From Pseudomonas brassicacearum (GTDB lineage: Bacteria > Pseudomonadota > Gammaproteobacteria > Pseudomonadales > Pseudomonadaceae), in NCBI RefSeq assembly GCF_009601685.2, contig NZ_CP045701.2:5456001-5520000 (forward strand): a stretch of DNA of 64,000 bases, written 5' to 3'. Positions 26,550-35,254 of this stretch are shown piece by piece (the first letter of the stretch is position 1; every line of letters starts with the position of its first letter). A model generated the notes under the pieces. That model worked only from the letters and a program-made list of their open reading frames with translations, made no database searches and was not told where the DNA came from. The position numbers were made by a program, and so were the translations under genes.

Positions 26550-26819
26550 GCGTCTTCCCCGGTGAGTGACAGAGCCTTCACCCTACTGCCGCACGCTATA
26601 GGCGATAAGCGCACCAAGGAGGTATTCGCGCTGTACCTAAAAAGGATTACAGCCCATGCGAGGCGGGCCTTTGCGCGGCGCATGGATGGACTGGATGATG
26701 GGTCATCAGCGCCGCGCATACTCATGCCCGGCCTTCGACTGTTACGCGCCCTGCAACGGTGCATGTCTGGATCCGGGCTGTTTCCCGCAAGGCTCGATGC
26801 CTATGCTTGCCGGGCTTTC

Positions 26820-26985
26820 AGGGTAACGGGCCTGCAAGCACTAGCCTCATGGCATCCCTCATGCCTGGCGCACCGTCTTCGGATGGATTGGCGTATCGGT
26901 CCATCATCCCGTGTGTACCGACGTTGGTTTGTAGCTCCTTTGCAACGTCACGCTTAGGCCGCTGCTTTTTGCAGCGGCCTTTTTT
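26820..26985 (+). ncRNA. Candidate small RNA (unassigned)
   Basis: A structured stretch ends in a perfect 10-bp terminator stem. A second possible hairpin (ACGTTG at about 26921 with CAACGT at about 26942) lies just before it. No protein gene is present upstream on this strand. The 5' end is arbitrary because I cannot place a promoter. Confidence 0.35.
26956..26985 (+). terminator. Orphan intrinsic terminator
   Basis: AGGCCGCTGC / GCAGCGGCCT stem, five-T loop, then six T on the + strand. The - strand side has no T run, so the signal is directional. Confidence 0.8.
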
Positions 26986-27060
26986 ATGTGGAAAACCAAC
27001 GCGCCTGACATGCGGGGATGAAAAGTTGGGGGGGGAAATCGAGATAACCTGAACGAAGCC

Positions 27061-27264
27061 TTGAAAGGCGCTTCAGCGCCCTGCCCGATCAACCGGCAAA
27101 TCGAGGCGATCGAAAGGCTGGCCCTGGTCTTCCAGCAGCACGTCCATCCGCAGAAATATGACGGTGTGATGGATATCGAAACCGCCGCGAAGCGGGCGGC
27201 CCTGGGAAAGGTATTGTCCATGAGCGCGGTTGCCGCAGCTGACGGCAACCGGCCCGGGCAATGA
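27061..27264 (+). CDS. Possible small hypothetical protein
   Basis: A 67-residue frame with reasonable codon use and a helix-like composition (NRQIEAIERLALVFQQHV). The only start codon visible is TTG at 27061, without a clear ribosome site, and a stop lies shortly upstream. It could be a small real gene or a gene remnant. Not recognised. Confidence 0.3.
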   Translation: MKGASAPCPINRQIEAIERLALVFQQHVHPQKYDGVMDIETAAKRAALGKVLSMSAVAAADGNRPGQ

Positions 27265-27267
27265 GGC

Positions 27268-28179
27268 TTAGATGGCGTAGCGTTGCAGGTTGGCCATCAT
27301 TTCTTTCAAGGCTTCCAGGTTGTCGTTCGGGTGCACGGCATTTTCAAAGTCGCAGATCTGCTGCCAATGGGCGGCGACGTCTTCAGGCGAAAACCCTTTG
27401 CGCGGATCGAAGCCCGCCCCCAGGCTGCGCTCCCAGCGCACCTTGCCCATCCAGCCGCCGCCCACTTCGAACAAGCCGGAGGTTTCCTGGCAGGTCTCGC
27501 TGGCCAGGTACACCACCAGCGGGCTGACGAGTTCGGGCTTGAGTTGTTCGAATACCTGCGGCGGGATCAGGCCTTCGGTCATGCGGGTGCCGCCGGTGGG
27601 GGCGATGGCATTGACCAGGATGTTGTTCTTGCGGCCTTCGATGGCCAGGGTCCGGGTCAGGCCATAAAGGCCGAGCTTGGCCATGCCGTAGTTGGATTGG
27701 CCGAAGTTGCCGTAGATGCCGGAGGTGGAAGCGGTGAAGATCACCCGCCCATAGTTCTGCTCACGCAGGTGCGGCCACGCGGCGCGGGTTACCTTGTAGG
27801 CGCCCTCGACGTGGACACGGTAGACCAGGTCCCAATCGGCGTCGTCCATCTTGTGGAACGTCTTGTCCCGCAGGATCCCGGCATTGTTGACCACCACATC
27901 GACGCGACCGAACGCATCGAGCGCGTTTTGTACCAGCTTGTCGCCATCGGTCACCGAGTCGTGGTTGGCCTCGGCGATGCCGCCCGCCTCACGGATTTCG
28001 GCGACCACCCGGTCTGCTGCCGAGGCGTTGGCCCCTTCCCCTTGAGCCGAGCCACCCAGGTCGTTGACCAGCACTTTCGCCCCTTGTCTGGCGAACAGCA
28101 GCGCATGGGCGCGCCCCAGGCCACCGCCGGCTCCGGTGACGATCACGACTTTATCTTCGAAGCGCACAGACTCACTCAT
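27268..28179 (-). CDS. SDR-family oxidoreductase (17-beta-HSD4-like)
   Basis: A 303-residue short-chain dehydrogenase with TGAGGGLGRAHALLFARQGA as NAD(P) motif, NNAG at about residue 91, and the catalytic Ser and YxxxK in SNYGMAKLGLYG. The N-terminus and the C-terminal tail (GGGWMGKVRWERSLGAGF) match the SDR type of peroxisomal multifunctional enzyme 2, which acts on 3-hydroxyacyl-CoA. GGAG precedes the ATG at 28179. It is third in a - strand group with the hydrolase and aldolase, after a 246-bp gap with a REP. Confidence 0.87.
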   Translation of the reverse strand: MSESVRFEDKVVIVTGAGGGLGRAHALLFARQGAKVLVNDLGGSAQGEGANASAADRVVAEIREAGGIAEANHDSVTDGDKLVQNALDAFGRVDVVVNNAGILRDKTFHKMDDADWDLVYRVHVEGAYKVTRAAWPHLREQNYGRVIFTASTSGIYGNFGQSNYGMAKLGLYGLTRTLAIEGRKNNILVNAIAPTGGTRMTEGLIPPQVFEQLKPELVSPLVVYLASETCQETSGLFEVGGGWMGKVRWERSLGAGFDPRKGFSPEDVAAHWQQICDFENAVHPNDNLEALKEMMANLQRYAI

Positions 28180-28332
28180 GGCAGAACTCCAGCAGGCGGA
28201 TAGGACAATGGGCATGAGTGTCCGGCACAAGTCGGCCGGTCACAATCAACACGGTTGCAAGTGAATGGTGGCCGATAAGGTGAGGGGATGATGCAGGCCC
28301 AGGCCACGGCGGCGCATTCGATTTCCGGCACC

Positions 28333-28362
28333 GCTATCGCGAGCAAGCTCGCTCCCACAAGG
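28333..28362. repeat. Single REP unit
   Basis: CTATCGCGAGCAAGCTCGCTCCCACAAGG between the SDR and hydrolase genes. Confidence 0.75.
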
Positions 28363-28425
28363 GATTTGCAGTGGAATGCAATCTCGTAAACACCCGCTCC
28401 CACAGATTGCTGCCGTGCCAAGTCG

Positions 28426-29328
28426 TCATGAACAAGCCATTTGTCGGCGCGGCGCGGCGATGGCTTCGCGAAACGCCAGGTAATGCTCGAGCACCTGCAC
28501 CGGCGCCTCGGTATGCGGGTAGTGACCGATGTCGGGCAACAACACCGTGTCTGGGTTTGGAATCAGGGCTTCGTAGCGCGCCACCATGTGTTTACCGGAA
28601 ATCGGGTCGACTGCGCCGTCGATCACCCGCAACGGCACGTCGCCGCGCTGCATCGCCTGTACCCAGCGATCACGCTGCACACGACGTTCGGGAATATAGG
28701 CGATGAGCTTGTGCATGATCCGCGGGCCACGATTGGCTTCTACCAGGCTCCAGAAATCATCCAGCTCGCTTTCAGTGGGGCCGGTGCCGGGGCCGAAAAT
28801 CTGCCGGAAACTGCTGACCAGACTTTCCCGGGAGAACGCCCGCCCCAGCAGCCACCCCAGGGGGCTGAGCAAGAGTTTCTGGGCCCAGACCGGATGATGG
28901 GTTTCCGGGAACAGGCCGCCATTGAGAAAGACGCAACTGGCCAGGTGGATGCGTGCTTCGTAATGCCGTGCCAGCAGCTCCTGGGCCACGCTGTCACCGT
29001 AATCGTGGGCCAGCACATGCAGCGCCCCCCTCACATTCAGGTGCGCCAGCAAGGCCTGTTGCAGATCGGCCTGCTCCAACAGGCTGTAGACGTGATCCGT
29101 CGGTTTGGCGGAGTCGCCGAAACCGAGCATGTCACAGGCGATCACCCGGTAGCGTTGCGCCAACGGTTGCCAAAGGTAATGCCAATCCCAACTGGCGGTA
29201 GGAAAACCGTGGATCAGCAGCAGCGGCTCGCCCTGCCCGGCCACCCAGTAACGGATGGCATGGCCACGGAACATGAATATCTGGCTGCGCTGGCGCCAGA
29301 TACGCAGGGGAATCTGGGCCAGGGCCAT
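28426..29328 (-). CDS. MEST-like alpha/beta hydrolase
   Basis: A 300-residue alpha/beta hydrolase with oxyanion motif LLLIHGFPTASWDW and the nucleophile elbow VLAHDYGDSVAQELL. The nucleophile is therefore Asp, as in epoxide hydrolases and haloalkane dehalogenases and in the animal MEST family, which this elbow resembles closely. The catalytic His is in DIGHYPHTEAP. Its ATG shares a base with the aldolase stop (TGATG), so the two are translationally coupled. Substrate unknown. Confidence 0.85.
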   Translation of the reverse strand: MALAQIPLRIWRQRSQIFMFRGHAIRYWVAGQGEPLLLIHGFPTASWDWHYLWQPLAQRYRVIACDMLGFGDSAKPTDHVYSLLEQADLQQALLAHLNVRGALHVLAHDYGDSVAQELLARHYEARIHLASCVFLNGGLFPETHHPVWAQKLLLSPLGWLLGRAFSRESLVSSFRQIFGPGTGPTESELDDFWSLVEANRGPRIMHKLIAYIPERRVQRDRWVQAMQRGDVPLRVIDGAVDPISGKHMVARYEALIPNPDTVLLPDIGHYPHTEAPVQVLEHYLAFREAIAAPRRQMACS

Positions 29329-30110
29329 CAACTTCTATACCCGGCGTCTTGCTGATCGAGCTTGCGCAGCAACGCCGGCCAGGCCAACGCGCCGCCCATG
29401 CCTTGGGCGCTTTTGGTCACCCCGGCGATCATCGCCCGGGCGCCGGCCAGGATCTGCGGCTCGATGGCAATCAGTTCGGCCCCGCCGCTCTGCGCCATGA
29501 CCTGGATGTCACAGGCACGTTGAAAGGTGAACATCATCAGGAAGGTATCGGCGATGGTCCCGCCGCAGGTCAGCAGGCCATGGTTGTGCAGCATCAGGAA
29601 GTTGCTCTCGCCCAGGTCCGCCTGCAGGCGAGCCTTTTCTTCGTGATTCAAGGCCACCCCTTCGTAGGCGTGATAGGCCAGGCTCGACAGCACGAACAGC
29701 GATTGCTGACTGATCGGCAGCACCCCCTGCTTCTGGGCCGATACCGCCACGCCAGCGGCGGTATGGGTGTGCAGCACACAGGCCACATCATGGCGCACCT
29801 CATGCACCGCGCTGTGGATGGTGTAGCCGGCCGGGTTGATCTCGTAGGGGCTGTCCATCAACTTGTTGCCGGCCTGATCGACCTTGACCAGGCTCGAGGC
29901 GGTGATTTCATGGAACATCATCCCGAACGGGTTGATCAGGAAATCCTCGGTACCGGGAACCTTCGCCGAAATATGGGTGAAGATCAGGTCATCCCAACCA
30001 TGCAACGCGACAAGCCGATAACAGGCGGCAAGGTCCACCCGGGTCTGCCATTCGGCCGCACTGACCTGATCCTTGATGCTGAGTGTCGTTTGGATGGGTG
30101 CTACGCTCAC
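29328..30110 (-). CDS. Class II aldolase/adducin family protein
   Basis: A 260-residue class II aldolase-type protein. The zinc ligands fit HTHTAAGVAVS and the later His in LHNHGLLTCGG; the N-terminus LHGWDDLIFTHISAKVPG is typical of the adducin-head group. Starts at GTG (30110). First gene of the aldolase-hydrolase-SDR group. Family members cleave or epimerise phosphorylated sugars or act as decarboxylases; a phosphate substrate is not implied by any neighbour here. Confidence 0.87.
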   Translation of the reverse strand: MSVAPIQTTLSIKDQVSAAEWQTRVDLAACYRLVALHGWDDLIFTHISAKVPGTEDFLINPFGMMFHEITASSLVKVDQAGNKLMDSPYEINPAGYTIHSAVHEVRHDVACVLHTHTAAGVAVSAQKQGVLPISQQSLFVLSSLAYHAYEGVALNHEEKARLQADLGESNFLMLHNHGLLTCGGTIADTFLMMFTFQRACDIQVMAQSGGAELIAIEPQILAGARAMIAGVTKSAQGMGGALAWPALLRKLDQQDAGYRS

Positions 30111-30246
30111 GGCTCTGACCTCTGGTTTCTTGTTATATGTCTCGATCGAAACGTCATACGCAAGAAAATCAGTCTAGTCAGCTCTTCCAGAGGCGGTAGT
30201 TGCATTGGCAGCCAGCTTACTGGCCGAACGAGTCAGCGCATCCGCG

Positions 30247-30702
30247 TCAAGGTCGCAACGTATCGACCAACTCAGCGAGCCACGGCTCGGCGTCGGTTTC
30301 CGGCGTGACGCTTTCGCTGGCATCCAGACGCAGCATCGGCAGCACCTCACGTACACCCAATTCGACGAACAGCTCGCGCATCTGCTCGCCGCCGGCGCAG
30401 AAGGTATCCCCATAGCTGGCGTCACCCAGGCCGATCACCGCGCCAGGCAAACCGCGAAAGAACCCGGGCAACTGATCGCGGATAATTGAATACAACGGCA
30501 TCAAATTGTCCGGCAACTCGCCCATGCCGGTGGTAGAAGTCACTGCCAGTACGGCCTCTGGCGCGAATTCCTGCACATCCGCCAGGGTCGCACGAGGGTT
30601 GTGCCAGGTTTCAAAGCCTGCTTCGCGAAGCAGTTTGGCGGCGTGCCGGGCGACTTCTTCGGCGGTGCCATACACCGAGCCGGAAAGAATGGCGACTTTC
30701 AT
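30247..30702 (-). CDS. Flavodoxin, MioC type
   Basis: A 151-residue flavodoxin with the FMN phosphate loop SGSVYGTAEEVARHAA near the N-terminus and later FMN contacts in STTGMGELPDN and GLGDASYGDTFC. It transfers electrons to a reductase partner that is not in this window. Divergent from the LOV photoreceptor gene across about 150 bases. Confidence 0.88.
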   Translation of the reverse strand: MKVAILSGSVYGTAEEVARHAAKLLREAGFETWHNPRATLADVQEFAPEAVLAVTSTTGMGELPDNLMPLYSIIRDQLPGFFRGLPGAVIGLGDASYGDTFCAGGEQMRELFVELGVREVLPMLRLDASESVTPETDAEPWLAELVDTLRP

Positions 30703-30855
30703 CAATCTGATCCTGAACCTGAAAAAAGAGCCGGGATAGTAACAGTTGCACCTGTCAGGCTGCGAATGGCTCTCAACGGCCCTAATGGCCAGTGGACAGC
30801 CTATCGATTTCTTTTAGAATGCTGCTCCTACAAGGACGTTCAAAGGATTATCCCC

Positions 30856-31329
30856 ATGATCAACGCTCAACTGATGCAACTGGTCATCAACGCTTCGAAC
30901 GACGGGATTGTCATCGCCGAAAAAGAAGGCGAAGACAATATCCTGATCTACGTGAACCCGGCCTTCGAACGATTGACCGGTTATCACCGCGACGAGATCC
31001 TTTACCAGGATTGCCGGTTCCTGCAATCGGGTGATCGGGACCAGCCCTCGCTGGAGCCCATTCGCAAAGCCTTGAAAGAGGGTGGCGCCTGTCGCGAGGT
31101 GCTGCGCAACTACCGCAAGGACGGCACGCCGTTCTGGAATGAGTTGTCACTGTCCACGGTCAAAAACCAGGCTGACGGGCATACCTATTTCGTGGGAGTG
31201 CAAAAAGACGTCACGATCCAGGTCAAGGCCCAACAGCGTGTCGCCCAGCTGGAAAAGGAACTGGCCGAAGCGCGGGAGACCATTGCCCGGCTTGAAGCGA
31301 CGAACGGTTCAAACAAAACCACGAATTAA
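30856..31329 (+). CDS. Short LOV blue-light photoreceptor
   Basis: A 157-residue protein made of one LOV (PAS-type) domain plus a C-terminal coiled-coil helix (about 120-150). The photoactive cysteine motif is DCRFLQ with Cys53, the position reported for P. putida PpSB1-LOV. FMN contacts Asn34 (YVNPAF) and Arg54 are present, and Arg61 and Arg70 of the phosphate cluster, but position 66 is Leu where PpSB1 has Arg. Light makes a Cys53-FMN adduct, and there is no output domain, so it signals by protein contact. The LitR-type gene nearby is the expected partner. Confidence 0.9.
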   Translation: MINAQLMQLVINASNDGIVIAEKEGEDNILIYVNPAFERLTGYHRDEILYQDCRFLQSGDRDQPSLEPIRKALKEGGACREVLRNYRKDGTPFWNELSLSTVKNQADGHTYFVGVQKDVTIQVKAQQRVAQLEKELAEARETIARLEATNGSNKTTN

Positions 31330-31383
31330 CGGTCAGTCACTACAATCACCAGTGAACACGTAAATAATCATTTCGAGCAGATC

Positions 31384-31989
31384 ATGCAGCGCGATGCCCT
31401 CCTGACGCAGGATGAACTTGATTTCATCCGGACCATGCAACACAACCCGCAGTTGAACGAGCGGGATGTCACGTCGAGCTTGCTGGTTAACGGTGGGTCG
31501 CAGATTCGTGACTTGCTGACACGTCTGGCGGCAAATGAGCAGGTTACGCTGCAAGCCAATTTCGAAAACCAGCAAATGACCTTTCCGCTGCATCTGGTGG
31601 AAGACGAATTCCATGCGATGCACCTGCGCCTGGGTGTGCCGAGCATCTACGAGGACGGACCGAAGATACGCCCGTGGCGCCTGACGCTCGAAGAGCCGGT
31701 GGCGCTGGAAAATATCAAGGGGCAGCCGGGACCGTTGTGGGTCCACGAAGTCTCCTGCAAGGGCGTCTTGCTGCAAAACCACAGTCGCGCCAAGCCGCCG
31801 AAGCAGTTTGCCTTGTGGTTCAGCCCATCAGGCTACGAGAGAATTTCGTTGCGAGGCACCTTTGAACGGGAAACCGATCGCGGTCTGTTTGCCTACCACC
31901 TGAGCCAGAATGACCAGGACGAGACGGAGCGTCTGCGCCAGTACATCCTGCAGCAACACCGCCTGACCCATCCGACCATGCATCTCTAA
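31384..31989 (+). CDS. PilZ-like protein (divergent)
   Basis: A 201-residue protein with an N-terminal region (about 1-95) of the type seen ahead of PilZ domains, then RPWR and HEVSCKGVLL, which look like worn versions of the RxxxR and [DN]xSxxG c-di-GMP motifs. The first motif has two and not three residues between arginines, and the acidic/Asn position is Glu, so c-di-GMP binding is uncertain. It starts 54 bases after the LOV gene on the same strand, so the two may be co-transcribed. It overlaps the tail of the litR-type gene by four bases. Confidence 0.65.
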   Translation: MQRDALLTQDELDFIRTMQHNPQLNERDVTSSLLVNGGSQIRDLLTRLAANEQVTLQANFENQQMTFPLHLVEDEFHAMHLRLGVPSIYEDGPKIRPWRLTLEEPVALENIKGQPGPLWVHEVSCKGVLLQNHSRAKPPKQFALWFSPSGYERISLRGTFERETDRGLFAYHLSQNDQDETERLRQYILQQHRLTHPTMHL

Positions 31990-32945
31990 GTATCCAGGTT
32001 GCCTGCCAGAAATTGACGCAGGCGCTGGCGCATCACTGTCCCCTCATTGCCCAGGCAACCGATTGACGACCCCGTCAGGCTTTCCTGCGCCAAGTCGGAT
32101 GCATCACCAGCGAGCATCAACGGACAGTCCAGGCTCATCGCCAACTTGCCCAGGCGCTTGGGCAGGTCTGGAGCTGGCGCATGATTGGAAACCAGCACCA
32201 ATGCCACAGGCTGGACCTTCTGGCACACCAGGGTCAGTTCCTCGAACGGCAGACCGATGGACAACAGCCTGACGCCCACCTCCGCCTTGGACAGGAACAG
32301 CGCCGTAACCAGCAACTCCAGCTCATGGCAATGATCGGCAATCGCGCAGACCAGCACACGCGGGGATGCACCTTCGCGCTTGAGCAAAAGCCGTTGGATA
32401 ATGCGCGAACGCAGGAAACCGTCGAAAAACACCCATTCACTGATCTGCCCGAATTCCGGTTGGCGATGCAGCAGTTGTCGCCAAAGCGGCATCAGGATGT
32501 CCTGGAAGACGATCGGCACGGTGTAGGTGGAAAAGACCTGCCCATAGACGCGATCCAGCTCCACATCGTCAAAGTTGCTGACCGCGTCCGCCACCTGTTG
32601 TTGCCAGCGGGCATGATCGGCCCTGATCAGATCGGATGAGATCAGCGTGGAGACCGGTTGCACCGACTCGGTCTTGGCCAGGATCTTTCCCACCTTGCTG
32701 ACGGCCACCCCGCGTTCTATCCATGCCAGGATGCTGCGCACCTTTTCGATATCGCCCAACGAATACAGGCGGTGCCCACTTTCGGTGCGGGTGGGCTGGA
32801 TCAAACCATAGCGCCGCTCCCAGGCGCGCAGGGTCACGGGGTTCACGCCGGTCATGCGCGCGACCTCCCGAATGGGAAACAGGTCTTCCCGTTTCAAGGC
32901 ACTTGATGCCTGGAAAACAAAGCCATCTTCTGTGATTGCACTCAT
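31986..32945 (-). CDS. litR: MerR/LitR-type regulator with degenerate cobalamin domain
   Basis: A 319-residue regulator with an N-terminal MerR helix-turn-helix (about 23-66; FPIREVARMTGVNPVTLRAW, ERRYGLIQPTRTESGHRLYS) and a C-terminal CarH-like domain. The usual cobalamin contacts are not intact: the first His position is Trp (SEWVFFDGFLR) and the Gly after the second His is Glu (DHCHELE, about 204-210). That matches class II LitR, which does not use adenosylcobalamin. P. putida class II LitR works with a LOV protein. The ATG at 32945 is preferred to an earlier TTG. Confidence 0.8.
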   Translation of the reverse strand: MSAITEDGFVFQASSALKREDLFPIREVARMTGVNPVTLRAWERRYGLIQPTRTESGHRLYSLGDIEKVRSILAWIERGVAVSKVGKILAKTESVQPVSTLISSDLIRADHARWQQQVADAVSNFDDVELDRVYGQVFSTYTVPIVFQDILMPLWRQLLHRQPEFGQISEWVFFDGFLRSRIIQRLLLKREGASPRVLVCAIADHCHELELLVTALFLSKAEVGVRLLSIGLPFEELTLVCQKVQPVALVLVSNHAPAPDLPKRLGKLAMSLDCPLMLAGDASDLAQESLTGSSIGCLGNEGTVMRQRLRQFLAGNLDT

Positions 32946-33000
32946 TTTGGCAGACAATTCCGGCTGGCAAATTGGATCCCAGTTTACTCCCCCCAAGACA

Positions 33001-33010
33001 TGTCATGACA
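33001..33010. promoter_or_regulatory. Candidate operator palindrome in the litR-monooxygenase spacer
   Basis: TGTCATGACA is a perfect 10-bp palindrome in the divergent spacer, about 55 bases from the litR start and 160 from the monooxygenase start. It may bind the LitR-type protein, by inference only. Confidence 0.35.
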
Positions 33011-33167
33011 AGGACAAACGTATTCGATGCGCGGTTTTGTTGATTGATGTGCAATCGGGAATAATCCTTGCCTGCTTTTTTGGCGACCAGACGCTACCCA
33101 CCACCCCGGGGCGTCTCCCCGCGAACCTCCTACCCGGAGTGCCGTGCCTGTCTTACGGAGATACATA

Positions 33168-33728
33168 ATGTCTACCTCACCCGTCACCTTGATGGTTGCC
33201 CGCCGTGTCGCCAATGGACGCTATCAGGATCTGATCGCCTGGCTGCGCGAAGGCGAACAACTGGCAACCGACTTTCCCGGCTACTTGGGTTCCGGCGTTC
33301 TCGCGCCACCGCCCCAGGACGATGAATTCCAGATCATCTTCCGTTTTGCCGACGAGCAGACGCTGCATGCCTGGGAATACTCTGCCTCCCGCACGGCCTG
33401 GCTGGGACGGGGCAGCGAGCTGTTTGCCCATCCCTCCGAACACCGGGTGCGGGGCATCGATGGCTGGTTCGGCGCGGTCGGCCAACGTCCGCCACGTTGG
33501 AAACAGGCCGTGGCCATCTGGCTCGCGTTCTTTCCCGTGTCGCTGTTGTTCAATTTCCTGTTGGGGCCGCTGCTGGGCGAACTGGGCCTATTGAGCCGCG
33601 TGCTCATCAGCACGCTGATCCTGACACCACTGATGGTCTACCTGTTCATCCCATTGTCGACCCATCTGCTGGCGAACTGGCTCAATGGTGCGCCGCCGCG
33701 GGCGTTACCGGCTACGCAGAATCATTGA
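33168..33728 (+). CDS. Antibiotic-biosynthesis-monooxygenase fold protein with membrane anchor
   Basis: A 186-residue protein with an N-terminal ABM/DUF-type ferredoxin-like domain (about 1-105; MVARRVANGRYQDLIAWLRE, TLHAWEYSASRTAWL) and two C-terminal hydrophobic helices (about 122-145 and 150-172), so it is likely anchored in the inner membrane. GGAG precedes the ATG at 33168. Divergent from the litR-type gene and thus a probable target. Activity unknown. Confidence 0.8.
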   Translation: MSTSPVTLMVARRVANGRYQDLIAWLREGEQLATDFPGYLGSGVLAPPPQDDEFQIIFRFADEQTLHAWEYSASRTAWLGRGSELFAHPSEHRVRGIDGWFGAVGQRPPRWKQAVAIWLAFFPVSLLFNFLLGPLLGELGLLSRVLISTLILTPLMVYLFIPLSTHLLANWLNGAPPRALPATQNH

Positions 33729-33786
33729 TGTCGCCAGCCTGCGCATTGATCGCTGTGGGAGCCTCGGCTTCATGGGCGACAAAAAA

Positions 33787-33882
33787 CCTGTGGGAGCGAG
33801 CTGCTCGCGATGAGGCCGGTATATCCACACCAGATGTTGCCCGTCAGTCCGCTATCGCGAGCAAGCTCGCTCCCACAGGGGA
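33787..33882. repeat. REP doublet
   Basis: TGTGGGAGCGAGCTGCTCGCGATGAGGCCGG and an inverted GCTATCGCGAGCAAGCTCGCTCCCACAGG separated by about 35 bases, ahead of the folM promoter. Confidence 0.8.
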
Positions 33883-33962
33883 ACTCTGGATTCACCTTTG
33901 TACATAGGAGGCGCCCCGCGTCGCTGTTATAGTTTTGCTCTTGCCGTGAACCGAGCCATCCT

Positions 33963-34673
33963 ATGTCCAGCGCCATCGCTCCGATCCTGATCACTGGCGC
34001 AGCCCAGCGCGTCGGCCTGCATTGCGCCCGGCGATTGCTGGAAGACGGGCAACCGGTGATCGCAACCTATCGCACCGAACGCCCCGGCGTGCAGACGCTG
34101 CGGGACCTGGGCGCGGTCATGTTGTTTGCCGACTTCTCCAGCGAAGCGGGTATCCTGGCCTTTATCGAACAACTCAAGCAGCACACCGACCGGCTGCGGG
34201 CCATCGTACACAACGCCTCGGCCTGGCTGGCCGAAGACCCAGGCAGCGAAGCGGCGGCCTTCAACGCCATGTTCGGCGTGCACATGCTTGCGCCTTACCT
34301 GATCAACCTGCACTGCGCCGAGTTGCTGCAGCGCTCGACCCCGGCGGATATCGTGCACATCAGCGATGACGTCACCCGCAAGGGCAGCGCCCGGCATATC
34401 GCTTATTGCGCCACCAAGGCCGGCCTGGATAGCCTGACCCTGTCGTTCGCGGCGAAGTTCGCCCCGGCGATCAAGGTCAACGGCATCGCCCCGGCCCTGC
34501 TACTGTTCAACCCCGAAGACGACGCGGCTTATCGCGCCAAGGCCCTGGCCAAGTCCGCGCTGGGTATAGAACCTGGCAGCGAAGTGATCTACCAGAGCCT
34601 GCGTTATCTGCTGGACAACCCTTATGTCACCGGCACGACCCTGACCGTCAACGGCGGGCGGCACGTCAAATAG
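33963..34673 (+). CDS. folM: Dihydromonapterin reductase
   Basis: A 236-residue short-chain dehydrogenase. NADPH motif [16 protein letters not shown] near residue 9-25, NASAW near residue 84, catalytic [11 protein letters not shown], and the family-typical C-terminus [14 protein letters not shown]. FolM reduces dihydromonapterin to tetrahydromonapterin. First gene of folM-folE-folX, as in P. aeruginosa PA3437-PA3439. A TTTGTACA stretch at 33897-33904 lies about 60 bases upstream and might be part of its promoter. Confidence 0.9.
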   Translation: MSSAIAPILITGAAQRVGLHCARRLLEDGQPVIATYRTERPGVQTLRDLGAVMLFADFSSEAGILAFIEQLKQHTDRLRAIVHNASAWLAEDPGSEAAAFNAMFGVHMLAPYLINLHCAELLQRSTPADIVHISDDVTRKGSARHIAYCATKAGLDSLTLSFAAKFAPAIKVNGIAPALLLFNPEDDAAYRAKALAKSALGIEPGSEVIYQSLRYLLDNPYVTGTTLTVNGGRHVK

Positions 34674-34693
34674 CCTTGTTTCGAGGATGCACC

Positions 34694-35254
34694 ATGACGC
34701 TATCCCTGCCCCAGAACTACCGCGAGATCCTGATCGGCCTGGGGGAAAACCCCGAGCGCGAGGGTTTGCTCGATACCCCGGTCCGTGCCGCCAAGGCCAT
34801 GCAGTACCTCTGCCATGGTTATGAACAAAGCGTCGAGCAGATCGTCAATGGCGCGCTGTTCGCCTCTGACAGCGATGAAATGGTGATCGTCGCCGACATC
34901 GAACTTTACTCACTCTGCGAACATCACCTGTTGCCCTTCATCGGCAAGGCCCATGTGGCTTATATTCCTACGGGCAAGGTCCTGGGGCTGTCGAAGATCG
35001 CCCGGTTGGTGGACATGTTCGCCCGCCGCCTGCAAATCCAGGAGAACCTGACCCGGCAAATCGCCGACGCGGTGCAGCAGGTCACCCAGGCCGCCGGCGT
35101 GGCGGTGGTGATCGAGGCCCAGCACATGTGCATGATGATGCGCGGTGTCGAAAAACAGAACTCGACCATGAACACCTCGGTGATGCTCGGCGCCTTTCGC
35201 GATTCCAGCACCACGCGCCAGGAGTTCCTGCAATTGATTCGACGGAGCAATTAA
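34694..35254 (+). CDS. folE: GTP cyclohydrolase I (second copy type)
   Basis: A 186-residue type IA GTP cyclohydrolase. Zinc-binding [18 protein letters not shown] and the second cysteine in [12 protein letters not shown] are present. It makes dihydroneopterin triphosphate from GTP. Placed between folM and folX, so it likely supplies the monapterin branch more than folate. GAGGA precedes the ATG at 34694. Confidence 0.93.
   Translation: MTLSLPQNYREILIGLGENPEREGLLDTPVRAAKAMQYLCHGYEQSVEQIVNGALFASDSDEMVIVADIELYSLCEHHLLPFIGKAHVAYIPTGKVLGLSKIARLVDMFARRLQIQENLTRQIADAVQQVTQAAGVAVVIEAQHMCMMMRGVEKQNSTMNTSVMLGAFRDSSTTRQEFLQLIRRSN

Larger units (their letters stand above)
26550..27060. other. 511-bp gap with an orphan terminator and a possible small RNA
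   Basis: Holds the promoter zone of the DUF1302 operon and, on the + strand, a strong terminator (26956-26985) without a protein gene in front of it. Open frames in the region have no ribosome site and do not look like proteins. Confidence 0.6.

Noticed and set aside
26562..26957. A 131-residue frame on the + strand upstream of the orphan terminator
   Set aside because: No ribosome site, and residue composition (Arg, Cys, Trp-rich) is not that of a normal protein.
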